Assembly (NCBI GenBank): GCA_963695505.1 | Contig: CAVOGX010000008.1 | Span: forward strand, 1 to 64,000 | Direction of reading: 5' to 3' | DNA: 64,000 nt | DNA from: JACSRF01 sp963695505 | GTDB taxonomy: Bacteria > Chloroflexota > Anaerolineae > Promineifilales > Promineifilaceae | Shown here: one piece after another, positions 7,394-15,744 of the stretch | How the letters are laid out: every line of letters starts with the position of its first letter | Numbering within the stretch: position 1 is the stretch's first letter | The notes under the pieces: generated by a model | Database searches by the model: none | Told to the model about the DNA's origin: nothing | The model's input: the letters and a program-made list of their open reading frames with translations, nothing else | Translations under genes and position numbers: made by a program

Positions 7394-9490
7394 ATGGCAA
7401 ACCTGCTTCGTGCCCTTTTAGCCATTCCTCTTATCTTGCTCTTGTTGGCCTGTCGCCGGCAAGACAACCCGCCCGAAATCGTGGGCGAAGTCAGCAGCAC
7501 GGCCGTTAAGCTAGACATTTCTGTGGATGGCGTTTACCGCGTCACCCTCAGCGACCTGCAGGAGGCCGGGCTGGCTGTTGAAAGCCTGGACGCTGCCAGC
7601 CTGCAACTTAGCAGCGACGACACGGCCGTTCCCTACCACATTGCTGGCGATCAGTTCATCTTCTACGGGCAAGCCCCTACCAGCCGGTACACAGCCGTAC
7701 GGCCTTACATTCTTACTACCGGCGCGGCCGGGACAATGATGGGGGAAACGGCCGTTACCCCTGCCGCCTCCCCCACCCTGACCGAGCTGCCCCAAACCCT
7801 GCGCCTGGAAGAAAACAACGAGTACCTGGCCCAGGCGCGCCAGGACGACGACAGCGACCTCTGGTTTTGGCAAGAAATTGGCCTGCAGCAAAAAGTCGAT
7901 CTTACCCTGAATCTGCCCAGCGTCGGCAGCGGTCCGGCCGCCATGCGCCTGCGCCTCTGGGGCATCACGCAAGACTTTTCCGTGCCCGAAGACCACGACT
8001 TCGACCTCATCCTCAACGGCGAAACCATTGCTACCGTCACCTGGGATGGTGAAACCTACCACACCGCCGAACTGCCCATTCCTGCCGGACTCCTCAAAAC
8101 CGGCAACAACAGCCTAACCCTGGACAACACCCCTGCTGGCGCGGTGGTGGTGGACATCATGTCCCTCAACTGGATTGAGCTAGATTACGCCGCCCCGGCA
8201 ACGGCCGTTAACGACCGCCTGACCTTCAGCAATGCTGCTGGTGGCGTCACCCTCGCCGGCTTCAGCGGCGACCCCATTTTGCTCGAGGTTAGCGACCCTG
8301 CTGCGCCGCAACTGCTCACCGGCTGGGAATGCGGCAGCCGCCAGGCCTGCCTCACCACTGACCCAGACATGCACGTTGCCGCTGTTGGCCCCTCCGGATT
8401 TCGCGCACCGCAAGCAATACGGCCGTTACGCGCCAGCGATTGGGCCAACTCTACTAACCAGGCCGACCTTATCATCATCACCATCGACGCTCTCGCCCCT
8501 GGCCTTGACGAACTCGTCGCGGCCCGTCAGGAACAGGGGCTGGCCGTCGCCCTCATACCCGTGGGCGAAATTTACGACGAATTTGGTAATGGGGCTGCCA
8601 CCCCCGACAGCATCCTCGCTTTTGTGCAGCATGCTTACACCAGTTGGCAGGAGCCCAAGCCCCGCTATCTGCTCATCGTTGGTGACGCCACCAGTGACTA
8701 CCGCAACTATTTGGGCAAAGCTCCGCAAAATAGTGTGCCTCCTTTCATGATTCCTGTTGAATACAGCGGCGAGACCGTCAGCGACGGCCGTTTAGTGGAC
8801 GTGGACGGCGACCTGAAGCCCGACCTGGCCGTTGGCCGCTGGCCCGTGGACAGCGTGGAGGATGTACGCAGCCTCGCTACTCGCACCCTGGCTTATGAAC
8901 AAAACCCAGCCCCCAGCCAGGCTCTCTTTGCCGCTGACGGCACTGAGGCGCAGTTCGCCGACATGGCGAACCGGCTGGCCGAAAACAGCAGTATCGCGAA
9001 CATGACCCTGCTCAATGGGGCCACCGCCGACGAGGTCATCGCCCAGTGGAACCAGGGCGCATGGTTGACTACGTACGTTGGCCACGGCAGCGTGCGCCGC
9101 TGGGGCAAAGAAGATGTATTCAACCTGGACGCCGTCAGCGGCCTGCAAATTACCAGCCCCTCTTTCGTGGTGCAGCTCACCTGTCTCTCCGGCCTCTTTG
9201 CCCACCCCGACGAAGTTTCACTCACCGAGGAAATGATGCGTCACGAACAAGGCCCTGTGCTGCACATTGCCGCTACCAGCCTCACCCTTTCCACCAGCCA
9301 GGAAATCTTTGCCGCAAACCTGTTCCGTAATTTGCAAGACCCCGCCTACACGCGGGTAGGCGACGCCGTATTGGCCGCCAAGCGTGAACTAGATGTCTCC
9401 AACCGGGGGCTGCTGGAAATAAGCGACACCTTTTCCCTTTTTGGCGACCCCAGCGCCCTCATCTCCCGTCCAGCCGCCGAGGAAAATTAA
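7394..9490 (+). CDS. C25 family peptidase lipoprotein
   Basis: About 698 residues from ATG 7394. It begins with a lipoprotein signal (MANLLRALLAIP... LLLLACRR) whose lipobox Cys is near residue 18. C25 catalytic residues are visible: His564 in YVGHGSVRRW and Cys597 in QLTCLSG. An N-terminal beta-sandwich region precedes the catalytic part, and the C25 domain spans roughly 355-690. No sorting tail or C-terminal beta domain is present, unlike the larger paralogue at 2845-6291. An alternative in-frame TTG start at 7358 has a better ribosome site (AGGGGA) and would add 12 residues. The stop overlaps the next ATG (TAATG). Confidence 0.85.
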   Translation: MANLLRALLAIPLILLLLACRRQDNPPEIVGEVSSTAVKLDISVDGVYRVTLSDLQEAGLAVESLDAASLQLSSDDTAVPYHIAGDQFIFYGQAPTSRYTAVRPYILTTGAAGTMMGETAVTPAASPTLTELPQTLRLEENNEYLAQARQDDDSDLWFWQEIGLQQKVDLTLNLPSVGSGPAAMRLRLWGITQDFSVPEDHDFDLILNGETIATVTWDGETYHTAELPIPAGLLKTGNNSLTLDNTPAGAVVVDIMSLNWIELDYAAPATAVNDRLTFSNAAGGVTLAGFSGDPILLEVSDPAAPQLLTGWECGSRQACLTTDPDMHVAAVGPSGFRAPQAIRPLRASDWANSTNQADLIIITIDALAPGLDELVAARQEQGLAVALIPVGEIYDEFGNGAATPDSILAFVQHAYTSWQEPKPRYLLIVGDATSDYRNYLGKAPQNSVPPFMIPVEYSGETVSDGRLVDVDGDLKPDLAVGRWPVDSVEDVRSLATRTLAYEQNPAPSQALFAADGTEAQFADMANRLAENSSIANMTLLNGATADEVIAQWNQGAWLTTYVGHGSVRRWGKEDVFNLDAVSGLQITSPSFVVQLTCLSGLFAHPDEVSLTEEMMRHEQGPVLHIAATSLTLSTSQEIFAANLFRNLQDPAYTRVGDAVLAAKRELDVSNRGLLEISDTFSLFGDPSALISRPAAEEN

Positions 9491-10525
9491 TGGCCGTGGA
9501 GCAAGCCAGTCAGGAAACGGCCGAAAAAATCCGTGCCCGGACGCGCCGGCGCTGGATACGCCGCTTCAACACCTTGTTGGGCATCGCCCTCATGGTGTGG
9601 GGGTTGTGGTACGTCACCCGGCAAATTACCCTGGCCGAAATTAGCCGCACCCTACGCATGGCCAATGGCGGCTTTATCTTGCTAGCCGTGGCCGTCATCC
9701 TAATCACACTGTGGCTAAAAGCATGGCGCTGGCGGCTGCTCTTTCACCCCCCTGACCAAAGGCCGCCCCTGCCAGCCGCCTTTTGGGCCATGATGTTGGG
9801 GCAACTGGTGAATACGGCCGTAACCTTCCTGCGCCTGGGTGACATTGCCCGCGTTTATGGCCTATCTCGCCAGACAGGCTTGAGCAAAATGCGCGCTCTT
9901 GGCACCCTCATCGTCGAAAAAACCCTCGACCTTGTCATGCTCGTTATCACGCTGCTGCTGCTGCTGCCCTTCGTCGTGCTGCCCGACTTCATGGCCGAAC
10001 GGGGCTTTACCATCGGCGGCGCGGCGGCATTAGCTTTTCTCACCCTTTACCTGGTGGCCTACCAAACGCCGCTGGTCATTCGCATTTTGCGCGCCGTGGC
10101 GCAGCGCTTGCCTGCACTTCTTAGCGACCGCCTCATCCGCTGGGGCGTTTCCGGTCTGGAAGGGTTAGCTGCCCTGCGCAGCCGCCGCGTCACCCTGACC
10201 CTGCTGGTTTCCAGCGCCTTCATTGCCTTCCTGGCCATCGTTACGCCGTGGCTCCTTTTCCCCTGCCTTTAGCCTGCCTTACGGCCTCAAAGAAGCGGCC
10301 CTCATCAACGTCATTTTGCTGGTTGCCGGGGCTATCCCCGTACCTACGCCGGCGCGGTTGGGCGTGGTGGAGTTTGCCGTCATGTTTATGCTGCGCCAGT
10401 TTGGCCTGACCGACGAAGCTCTGGCCTTCAGCTATGCCATCACCTTTCACCTGGTAGTGGACCTTCCCAAGCTTATTTTGGGTGTTTTTGCCCTGCCGCG
10501 CACCGGTTGGCGCACCACAGACTAA
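9490..10525 (+). CDS. YbhN/LPG-synthase-TM family membrane protein, one frameshift
   Basis: A polytopic membrane protein of about 344 residues of the lysylphosphatidylglycerol synthetase TM-region family (UPF0104/YbhN type). Members are flippase-like or lipid-related integral membrane proteins. The frame beginning at ATG 9490 holds the family features WLKAWRWRLLF and LRLGDIARVYGLSR and stops at 10272. The remainder (LKEAALINVILLVAGAIPVPTPARLGVVEFA and the last helices) continues in the +1 frame to 10525, so one extra base lies near 10254-10266, in a TTTTCCCC stretch. A sequence error or a recent inactivating indel are both possible. Confidence 0.8.
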
Positions 10526-10578
10526 TTTCCTGCAAACTAACTTGCACACCCATACCGGCTAGCAGGTATAATCCCACC

Positions 10579-11574
10579 ATGACCATCCAATACTCTATAA
10601 TCATCCCCGCCTACAATGCCCGCCACACCATCACTGCTTGTATAAACGCTTTGCAGCAGCAGACCATTCCCCGCGAGCAAATGGAAATCATCGTCATCGA
10701 CGATGGGTCTCAGGATGGCACGGGGCAGTTAGCGGCCGAATTAGGGGTAAAGGTGCTTTTCCAGCCGCAAAATGGCGGGCAGGCTGCCGCGCGCAACGTG
10801 GGTATCCAGCATGCTCAGGGGGAGATCATCTGTTTCACAGACGCCGATTGCATTCCCCAGCCTGATTGGCTGGCGCAAATTACCGCCCCTCTGCACCAGG
10901 ACCCTTCCATCAGCGCCACGAAAGGCGTCTACTGCACCCGACAGCATGAGCTCATTTCCCGTTTTGTGCAGGTGGAATATGAGGATAAGTATGACAAGCT
11001 GCGCCAGTTTCCGCGCATCAGTTTCGTCGACACTTACTCCGCTGCCTACCGCCGGGCTGTTTTGCTGGAGGTGGGTGGCTTCGACGAGCGTTTCCCCGTG
11101 GCGGAAGACCGCGAGCTATCCTACAGAGTTGCCGCCGCCGGGTATGAAATGGTCTTTCAGCCTCAAGCATTAGTCTGCCACCTGCACGCCAGCAGGGTGC
11201 GCACCTATTTTGTGAAGAAGGTGCTGAATGGCTATTGGGCCGGGCAGGCGGTCAACTTTTTCCCAGAGCGGCAAAAGGAGGATTCGTATACCCCGCAGGT
11301 TATGAAATTACAGGTGGGGTTGATGGGACTGATGCTGGCAACGGCCGTTCTCTCTTTTCTCTTCCCGCCTTTCTTCTTGCTGCTGGGGCTGTCTATGGGC
11401 GGATTCCTGGCCACCACCCTGCCCTTTGTGCAAAAAGCATGGCCCAAAGACAAAGCCGTCGCCCTTGCCTCGCCTTATTTCCTGGCCGTGCGCGCCCTGG
11501 CCCTCGGCATCGGTTACGCCTGGCGTATCGCCCGACCCATTCCCCAGAAGCTTTTGCCGCCCACCGGCCCGTAA
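10579..11574 (+). CDS. Glycosyltransferase family 2
   Basis: A 331-residue GT-A glycosyltransferase. I start it at ATG 10579 because the sequence from there opens with the family's first strand (YSIIIPAYNARHTI); the upstream in-frame ATG at 10507 overlaps the end of the previous gene. Motifs: VIDDGSQDGT, GGQAAARNVG, the metal-binding FTDADC and GGFDERFPVAEDRELSYR. Two TM helices at about 255-300 anchor it. It likely transfers a sugar in surface polysaccharide or glycolipid synthesis. Confidence 0.88.
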   Translation: MTIQYSIIIPAYNARHTITACINALQQQTIPREQMEIIVIDDGSQDGTGQLAAELGVKVLFQPQNGGQAAARNVGIQHAQGEIICFTDADCIPQPDWLAQITAPLHQDPSISATKGVYCTRQHELISRFVQVEYEDKYDKLRQFPRISFVDTYSAAYRRAVLLEVGGFDERFPVAEDRELSYRVAAAGYEMVFQPQALVCHLHASRVRTYFVKKVLNGYWAGQAVNFFPERQKEDSYTPQVMKLQVGLMGLMLATAVLSFLFPPFFLLLGLSMGGFLATTLPFVQKAWPKDKAVALASPYFLAVRALALGIGYAWRIARPIPQKLLPPTGP

Positions 11575-11697
11575 CCCGGTTCGTCAGATTGTCCAGGCAA
11601 AATACGTCCAAATCCTTAGCTGCTCGTCAGCAGGTCAGCATTGTAGGTAGTCAGGCTGACAAACCAAATTGCTGACAAGTTATCAACCATCAACCCC

Positions 11698-12807
11698 ATG
11701 TATCAACGAATTGTCATTAAATTAGGCACCAGTGTGCTAACCGGCGGTACGCCTCATTTCAATCGGGCGCATATGGTGGAACTGGTGCGCCAAAGCGCCA
11801 TACTGCATAACCAGAACAAAGAAATCATTTTTTGTTCGTCCGGGGCGATTGCCGCAGGGCGAGAAAGGTTGAATTTCCCCAACCTCCCCCCCACGGTCAC
11901 CAGCAAACAAATGCTGGCAGCCGTTGGCCAAAGCCGCCTCATGCTCATGTGGGAGCGTTTCTTTGAGATTTACAACATTCACGTAGGCCAGATATTGCTG
12001 ACGCGCAGCGACGTGCAAAACCGCAGCCGCTTCCTCAATGCGCGCGATACGGTGCAGACCCTGCTTGAGCATCGCATCATTCCCATCTTTAACGAGAATG
12101 ATGCCGTGGCCACCGAAGAAATCAAGGTGGGAGACAACGATAATCTCTCGGCAATGGTCTCTGTGGTGGCAGAAGCAGACTTGCTGCTGCTGCTGACCGA
12201 CCAACCGGGGCTTTTTACGGCCGATCCCCGCACCAACCCTAACGCCGAGCTGATTCCTGAAGTGCACACCATTGACGAGACTTTGCGCGCCTTGGCCGGA
12301 GGCAGCGTCACCGGGCTAGGGGTGGGCGGCATGGCCACCAAGCTGCAAGCGGCCGACGCCGCCCGCCGCGCGGGAGCTGACGTGGTGATTGCCGCCGGGC
12401 AAGCCCCCAACGTGATTTTGCGTGCGGTAAGCGGCGAGCAAATCGGCACGCGCTTTCCGGCTCTAGAAAACCCCCTAGAAAACCGCAAACGCTGGATTTT
12501 TGCCGGACCAAAGCCGGCAGGTAAACTGATGGTGGATGATGGCGCGAGAAAAGCCCTGGTGGAAAACGGCCGTTCCCTGCTTCCCGCTGGCATCATTCAG
12601 GTCGAAGGCATCTTTCGCCGTGGCGACACTGTCACCATTCTCGGCGAAAACGGCAAGGAGTTGGCCCGCGGCATTGTCCGCTACAGCAGCGATGACCTGC
12701 ACCGCATTGCCGGCCGCCACTCCGATACCATTGCCGAAGAATTGGGCTATGCTTACGGTCCTGTTGCCGTGCACCGTAACGACATGATCATACTCAATAG
12801 CCAATAA
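11698..12807 (+). CDS. proB: Glutamate 5-kinase
   Basis: A 369-residue enzyme catalysing the ATP-dependent first step of proline synthesis. The amino-acid kinase domain (about 1-255) shows VIKLGTSVLTGG at the N-terminus, SSGAIAAG, the FNENDAVATEE substrate loop, DNDNLSAMV and GTGGMATKLQAA-type Gly-rich motif (GVGGMATKL). A PUA domain follows (about 275-360, GARKALVENGRSLLPAGI). Full length for the ProB+PUA class. Its partner proA is 1.6 kb downstream, separated by an IS66 element, so the original proBA operon has been opened. No strong ribosome site is visible before ATG 11698. Confidence 0.95.
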   Translation: MYQRIVIKLGTSVLTGGTPHFNRAHMVELVRQSAILHNQNKEIIFCSSGAIAAGRERLNFPNLPPTVTSKQMLAAVGQSRLMLMWERFFEIYNIHVGQILLTRSDVQNRSRFLNARDTVQTLLEHRIIPIFNENDAVATEEIKVGDNDNLSAMVSVVAEADLLLLLTDQPGLFTADPRTNPNAELIPEVHTIDETLRALAGGSVTGLGVGGMATKLQAADAARRAGADVVIAAGQAPNVILRAVSGEQIGTRFPALENPLENRKRWIFAGPKPAGKLMVDDGARKALVENGRSLLPAGIIQVEGIFRRGDTVTILGENGKELARGIVRYSSDDLHRIAGRHSDTIAEELGYAYGPVAVHRNDMIILNSQ

Positions 12808-12838
12808 CCAATTATCAATTGTCAATCAGGAAACCATT

Positions 12839-12846
12839 GGCAAATG
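12839..12846. repeat. Target site duplication, left copy
   Basis: GGCAAATG directly abuts the left inverted repeat of the IS66-type element and is repeated exactly at 14421-14428. Eight base pairs is the duplication length typical of the IS66 family. Confidence 0.92.
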
Positions 12847-14420
12847 GTAACTACTAAGCCCTCCCTGGTGAGGGTATAAAAGGTTCACCAAGAAAAGCAT
12901 TATACAAGGCATCAATGACATTGTGGCCTTGCTTACGCACTGTCGAAATGTAAGAGCGAATCTCGCAGAATGTATCGGCCCCGCATTTAGTACGGAAGGC
13001 CCCCGATACTTTCTGTTTGACCTTTATCATTCTGACATCTCGTTCGGCCAGATTGTTATCAAACGGAACGCGAAAGTCATACATAAAAGCCAAGACCCCG
13101 GACTGGTGCTTCTGCAGACGGTCGAGTAGGTTTTTGGGCGGCGATTGTTTGGGTCGCCCTCGCTTTTTGCTGAGTGGTTTCTCAACACTCTGGTTGACCT
13201 GCAACCCCTCATTAATGAGCTTGTCATAGGCTGCTTCATAGAAGGTCAGACGTTCCGGGGGCAAACTCAGTGTCGGCGCGGGTGTTGCTTCCACTTCCGC
13301 TTTGATGGTCAATAGCAGTTGGGCCATCTTGACCGCCCAGGGTTGTTGATATTGTTCCTCGACAAACTTCAACTCCCGCAGATGATGGGCGTTGCAGAAA
13401 TTATGCTGACAAGCGTCAAAGTGTAAGTAAGCGGGCAGATGGTCATGAACCGCCTGTCCTGTGAACACCGGCAAAATGCCGCCCGCTTTCATACCTTCCT
13501 GCCCGCGGCGGCAATGTACGTGGTAATGGGTGAGCTGCTCGGTACTGGCAACATGCAGCCAGTGCAACTGCTTTTCGACGCGCAATCCGCTTTCATCAAA
13601 ATGCGCTACGGTCGCTTGCTGGAGTTGCTGTTGAATGCTCTGAATACTGGGCTTGATATTTTCGGCCAGGCGCAGGTTAGCCTCAAGCACAACTGGTTCG
13701 GAAGGCCCATGCCCGTAGAAGTCTGTCAACAATTCTTCCGTGCGGGCCAAGGGAATGAAGTGATAGTTATTCAAGTAGCTGGCCTGGGCCTGTAAACGTG
13801 CCCCATACTGGGTGGGTTGCTGCACATCCGCCGGGAATTGTCCTTTGACTGTTTGGCGGCAACCAGGACACCGTTTGATTTCGGCCCGGTGCTCCGTCAC
13901 TTCAATCTGGACAGGCGGAATGTCAAAAACCTGCCGTCTTTCGTACCCGGTGGGGGCAACCGCCGACAGCTCGGTTTGGCAGTGGGGACAGTGGAAGACC
14001 GGATGCCGTTGTACGTGGTGTGGCTCAGCCACCATTTTCAGCGTACCCCCTTTGTGTCCGGGTTGGCCGCCGATGGGTCGTTGGCCTTTGTGGCGCAAGC
14101 TTTGCGTTTTGGGCTTTTTCAACCCGTCGCTGCTCGGGGGCTTGCTGCTGTTATGACTATCCTTGGCTAATTGATCCTGTAACTTTTGGATCGCAACTGC
14201 TTGACTGGCGACTTGTTTTTCCAATTCGTCAATCCGTTGCAAAGCAACCAACAACAGGTTGATTAGCGTTTCTTTGTCGAGCTTGTTGAGTTGCTCGCGG
14301 TCAAGCTGTTCTAATGGCAACATGGTTTGCTATTTTTGCCGGAGTGTGTTGAATTGGCGTTAGATTTTGATTTGAATTCCATCAGCAAGTTTATCAGCAG
14401 CTTACAGGCTTAGTAGTTAC
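12847..14420 (-). mobile_element. Complete IS66-family insertion sequence, single-ORF type
   Basis: A 1574-bp element bounded by 14-bp terminal inverted repeats, GTAACTACTAAGCC at 12847-12860 and its complement at 14407-14420, flanked by identical 8-bp direct repeats GGCAAATG. It carries only the TnpC-type transposase and lacks the TnpA and TnpB accessory genes of classical IS66, as in the ISBst12-like subgroup. The transposase stop codon lies inside the left terminal repeat. No copy of ACGGCCGT is present, in contrast to the surrounding chromosome. Intact ends, intact ORF and perfect duplications indicate a recent insertion, here between proB and proA. Confidence 0.95.
12854..14323 (-). CDS. 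IS66 family transposase (TnpC)
   Basis: A 489-residue DDE transposase. Order: N-terminal leucine-zipper-like coiled coil (about 5-55), the family motif NSSKPPSSDG at 58-67, a basic segment, a Cys4 zinc-binding domain (C112, C115, C152, C155), then the catalytic core with HFDESG (D243), VHDHLPAY (D294) and the C-terminal DNNLAERDVRMIK (E427). A CNAHHLREL motif follows the second Asp as expected. The frame is intact, so the element may be active. Its ATG is about 97 bp inside the right end of the IS. Confidence 0.96.
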   Translation of the reverse strand: MLPLEQLDREQLNKLDKETLINLLLVALQRIDELEKQVASQAVAIQKLQDQLAKDSHNSSKPPSSDGLKKPKTQSLRHKGQRPIGGQPGHKGGTLKMVAEPHHVQRHPVFHCPHCQTELSAVAPTGYERRQVFDIPPVQIEVTEHRAEIKRCPGCRQTVKGQFPADVQQPTQYGARLQAQASYLNNYHFIPLARTEELLTDFYGHGPSEPVVLEANLRLAENIKPSIQSIQQQLQQATVAHFDESGLRVEKQLHWLHVASTEQLTHYHVHCRRGQEGMKAGGILPVFTGQAVHDHLPAYLHFDACQHNFCNAHHLRELKFVEEQYQQPWAVKMAQLLLTIKAEVEATPAPTLSLPPERLTFYEAAYDKLINEGLQVNQSVEKPLSKKRGRPKQSPPKNLLDRLQKHQSGVLAFMYDFRVPFDNNLAERDVRMIKVKQKVSGAFRTKCGADTFCEIRSYISTVRKQGHNVIDALYNAFLGEPFIPSPGRA

Positions 14421-14428
14421 GGCAAATG
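14421..14428. repeat. Target site duplication, right copy
   Basis: GGCAAATG immediately outside the right inverted repeat, identical to 12839-12846. Confidence 0.92.
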
Positions 14429-14472
14429 ACAATTAGCTGTTGACCATTGACCATTTATACAAGGAGAGTGCC

Positions 14473-15744
14473 ATGACCGTTTTAACCGCTATGGGCCAGG
14501 CCGCTAAGGCCGCCAGCCGCCAGCTTGCCGTCCTACCCACCGCCCGCAAAAATGAAGCGCTGTTGGCCATCGCTACTGAGATAGAAGCCCAACAGGCAGC
14601 CATCCTGGCGCAAAATGCCCAAGACATAGCCGATGGCCAGACCAGGGGGCTGAGCGATGCCCTGCTTGACCGCCTCCTGCTCACCCCGGAGCGCATAGCC
14701 GCCCTGGCCGCCGACACCCGCAAAGTTGCCGCCCTGCCCGATCCGGTGGGCAGTGAAATCGAAAGCCGCATGCTACCTAACGGCATGCGGCTGAGCCGCC
14801 GCCGCATTCCCATCGGCGTTCTTGGCGTCATTTACGAAGCCCGGCCCAATGTGACCATCGACATTGCCACCCTCAGCCTAAAAACGGGCAACGCCACCAT
14901 CTTGCGCGGCGGCAGCGAAACATTGCGCAGCAACCTGGCCCTGGTGCAAGTCATTCAACAGGCGCTGCAAAAAGTGGATTTACCCATTGCCAGCGTGCAG
15001 TATATTGACAATCCAGACCGCGCCCTGGTGGCCGAACTGCTGCGGCTGGATGAATTCGTGGACATGATTATCCCCCGGGGGGGTTCTGGCCTGCACCGGC
15101 TTTGCAAAGAGCAGAGCACGATACCCGTCATCACCGGCGGCATTGGCATTTGCCATATTTTTGTCGATGAAAGCGCCAACCTGGAACGAGCTGTAGACAT
15201 TGTGGAAAACAGCAAGGTGCAGCGCCCCAGCGTCTGTAATGCGCTGGATACCCTGCTGGTGCACCCCGACGTGGCAGAGCAGTTTTTGCCCATGATGGCG
15301 CAGCGCATGGCGGAGAGGGGGGTGGAGCTACGCGCAACCAGTGAAGCTTTAGACTTGTTGAACCAAGAACGCGAAAACCATCAGGCAATAGTCGTTCCCG
15401 CTGGTCCAGACGATTTTGACCAGGAATGGCTGTCGCTAATTTTAGGCGTCCACCTGGTGGCGGACGTGGATGAGGCTATTGCTTTTATTCAGCGACATAC
15501 GACAGAACACACAGAAAGCATTTTGACCAACAACTGGGCTCATGCCACTAAATTCGTGACTGCCCTGAGCTCGTCGGCGGTTTTTGTGAATGCCAGCACG
15601 CGCTTTAACGATGGCGGGCAGTTTGGGCTGGGGGCAGAGGTGGCGGTGAGCACGCAAAAACTGCACGCTCGTGGCCCCATGGGGCTGGAAGAGCTGACGA
15701 CCTACAAGTGGATTGGCTATGGGGATGGGCATATACGGCCGTAA
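14473..15744 (+). CDS. proA: Gamma-glutamyl phosphate reductase
   Basis: A 423-residue NADPH-dependent enzyme that reduces glutamyl-5-phosphate to the semialdehyde, the second step of proline synthesis. ATG 14473 is chosen because AAGGAGAG sits 6 bases upstream. Visible family signatures are YEARPNVTIDI, NATILRGGSE, the PRGGSGLHR loop and the catalytic Cys255 in VQRPSVCNALDT; NASTRFNDGG lies near the C-terminus. Length is normal. The 32-bp overlap with the next gene suggests read-through of transcription, but the IS66 upstream may cut it off from the proB promoter. Confidence 0.95.
   Translation: MTVLTAMGQAAKAASRQLAVLPTARKNEALLAIATEIEAQQAAILAQNAQDIADGQTRGLSDALLDRLLLTPERIAALAADTRKVAALPDPVGSEIESRMLPNGMRLSRRRIPIGVLGVIYEARPNVTIDIATLSLKTGNATILRGGSETLRSNLALVQVIQQALQKVDLPIASVQYIDNPDRALVAELLRLDEFVDMIIPRGGSGLHRLCKEQSTIPVITGGIGICHIFVDESANLERAVDIVENSKVQRPSVCNALDTLLVHPDVAEQFLPMMAQRMAERGVELRATSEALDLLNQERENHQAIVVPAGPDDFDQEWLSLILGVHLVADVDEAIAFIQRHTTEHTESILTNNWAHATKFVTALSSSAVFVNASTRFNDGGQFGLGAEVAVSTQKLHARGPMGLEELTTYKWIGYGDGHIRP

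Noticed and set aside
11634..11660. GTCAGC/GCTGAC hairpin upstream of proB as an attenuator or riboswitch
   Set aside because: Short stem, no T-run, no Pro-rich leader ORF.
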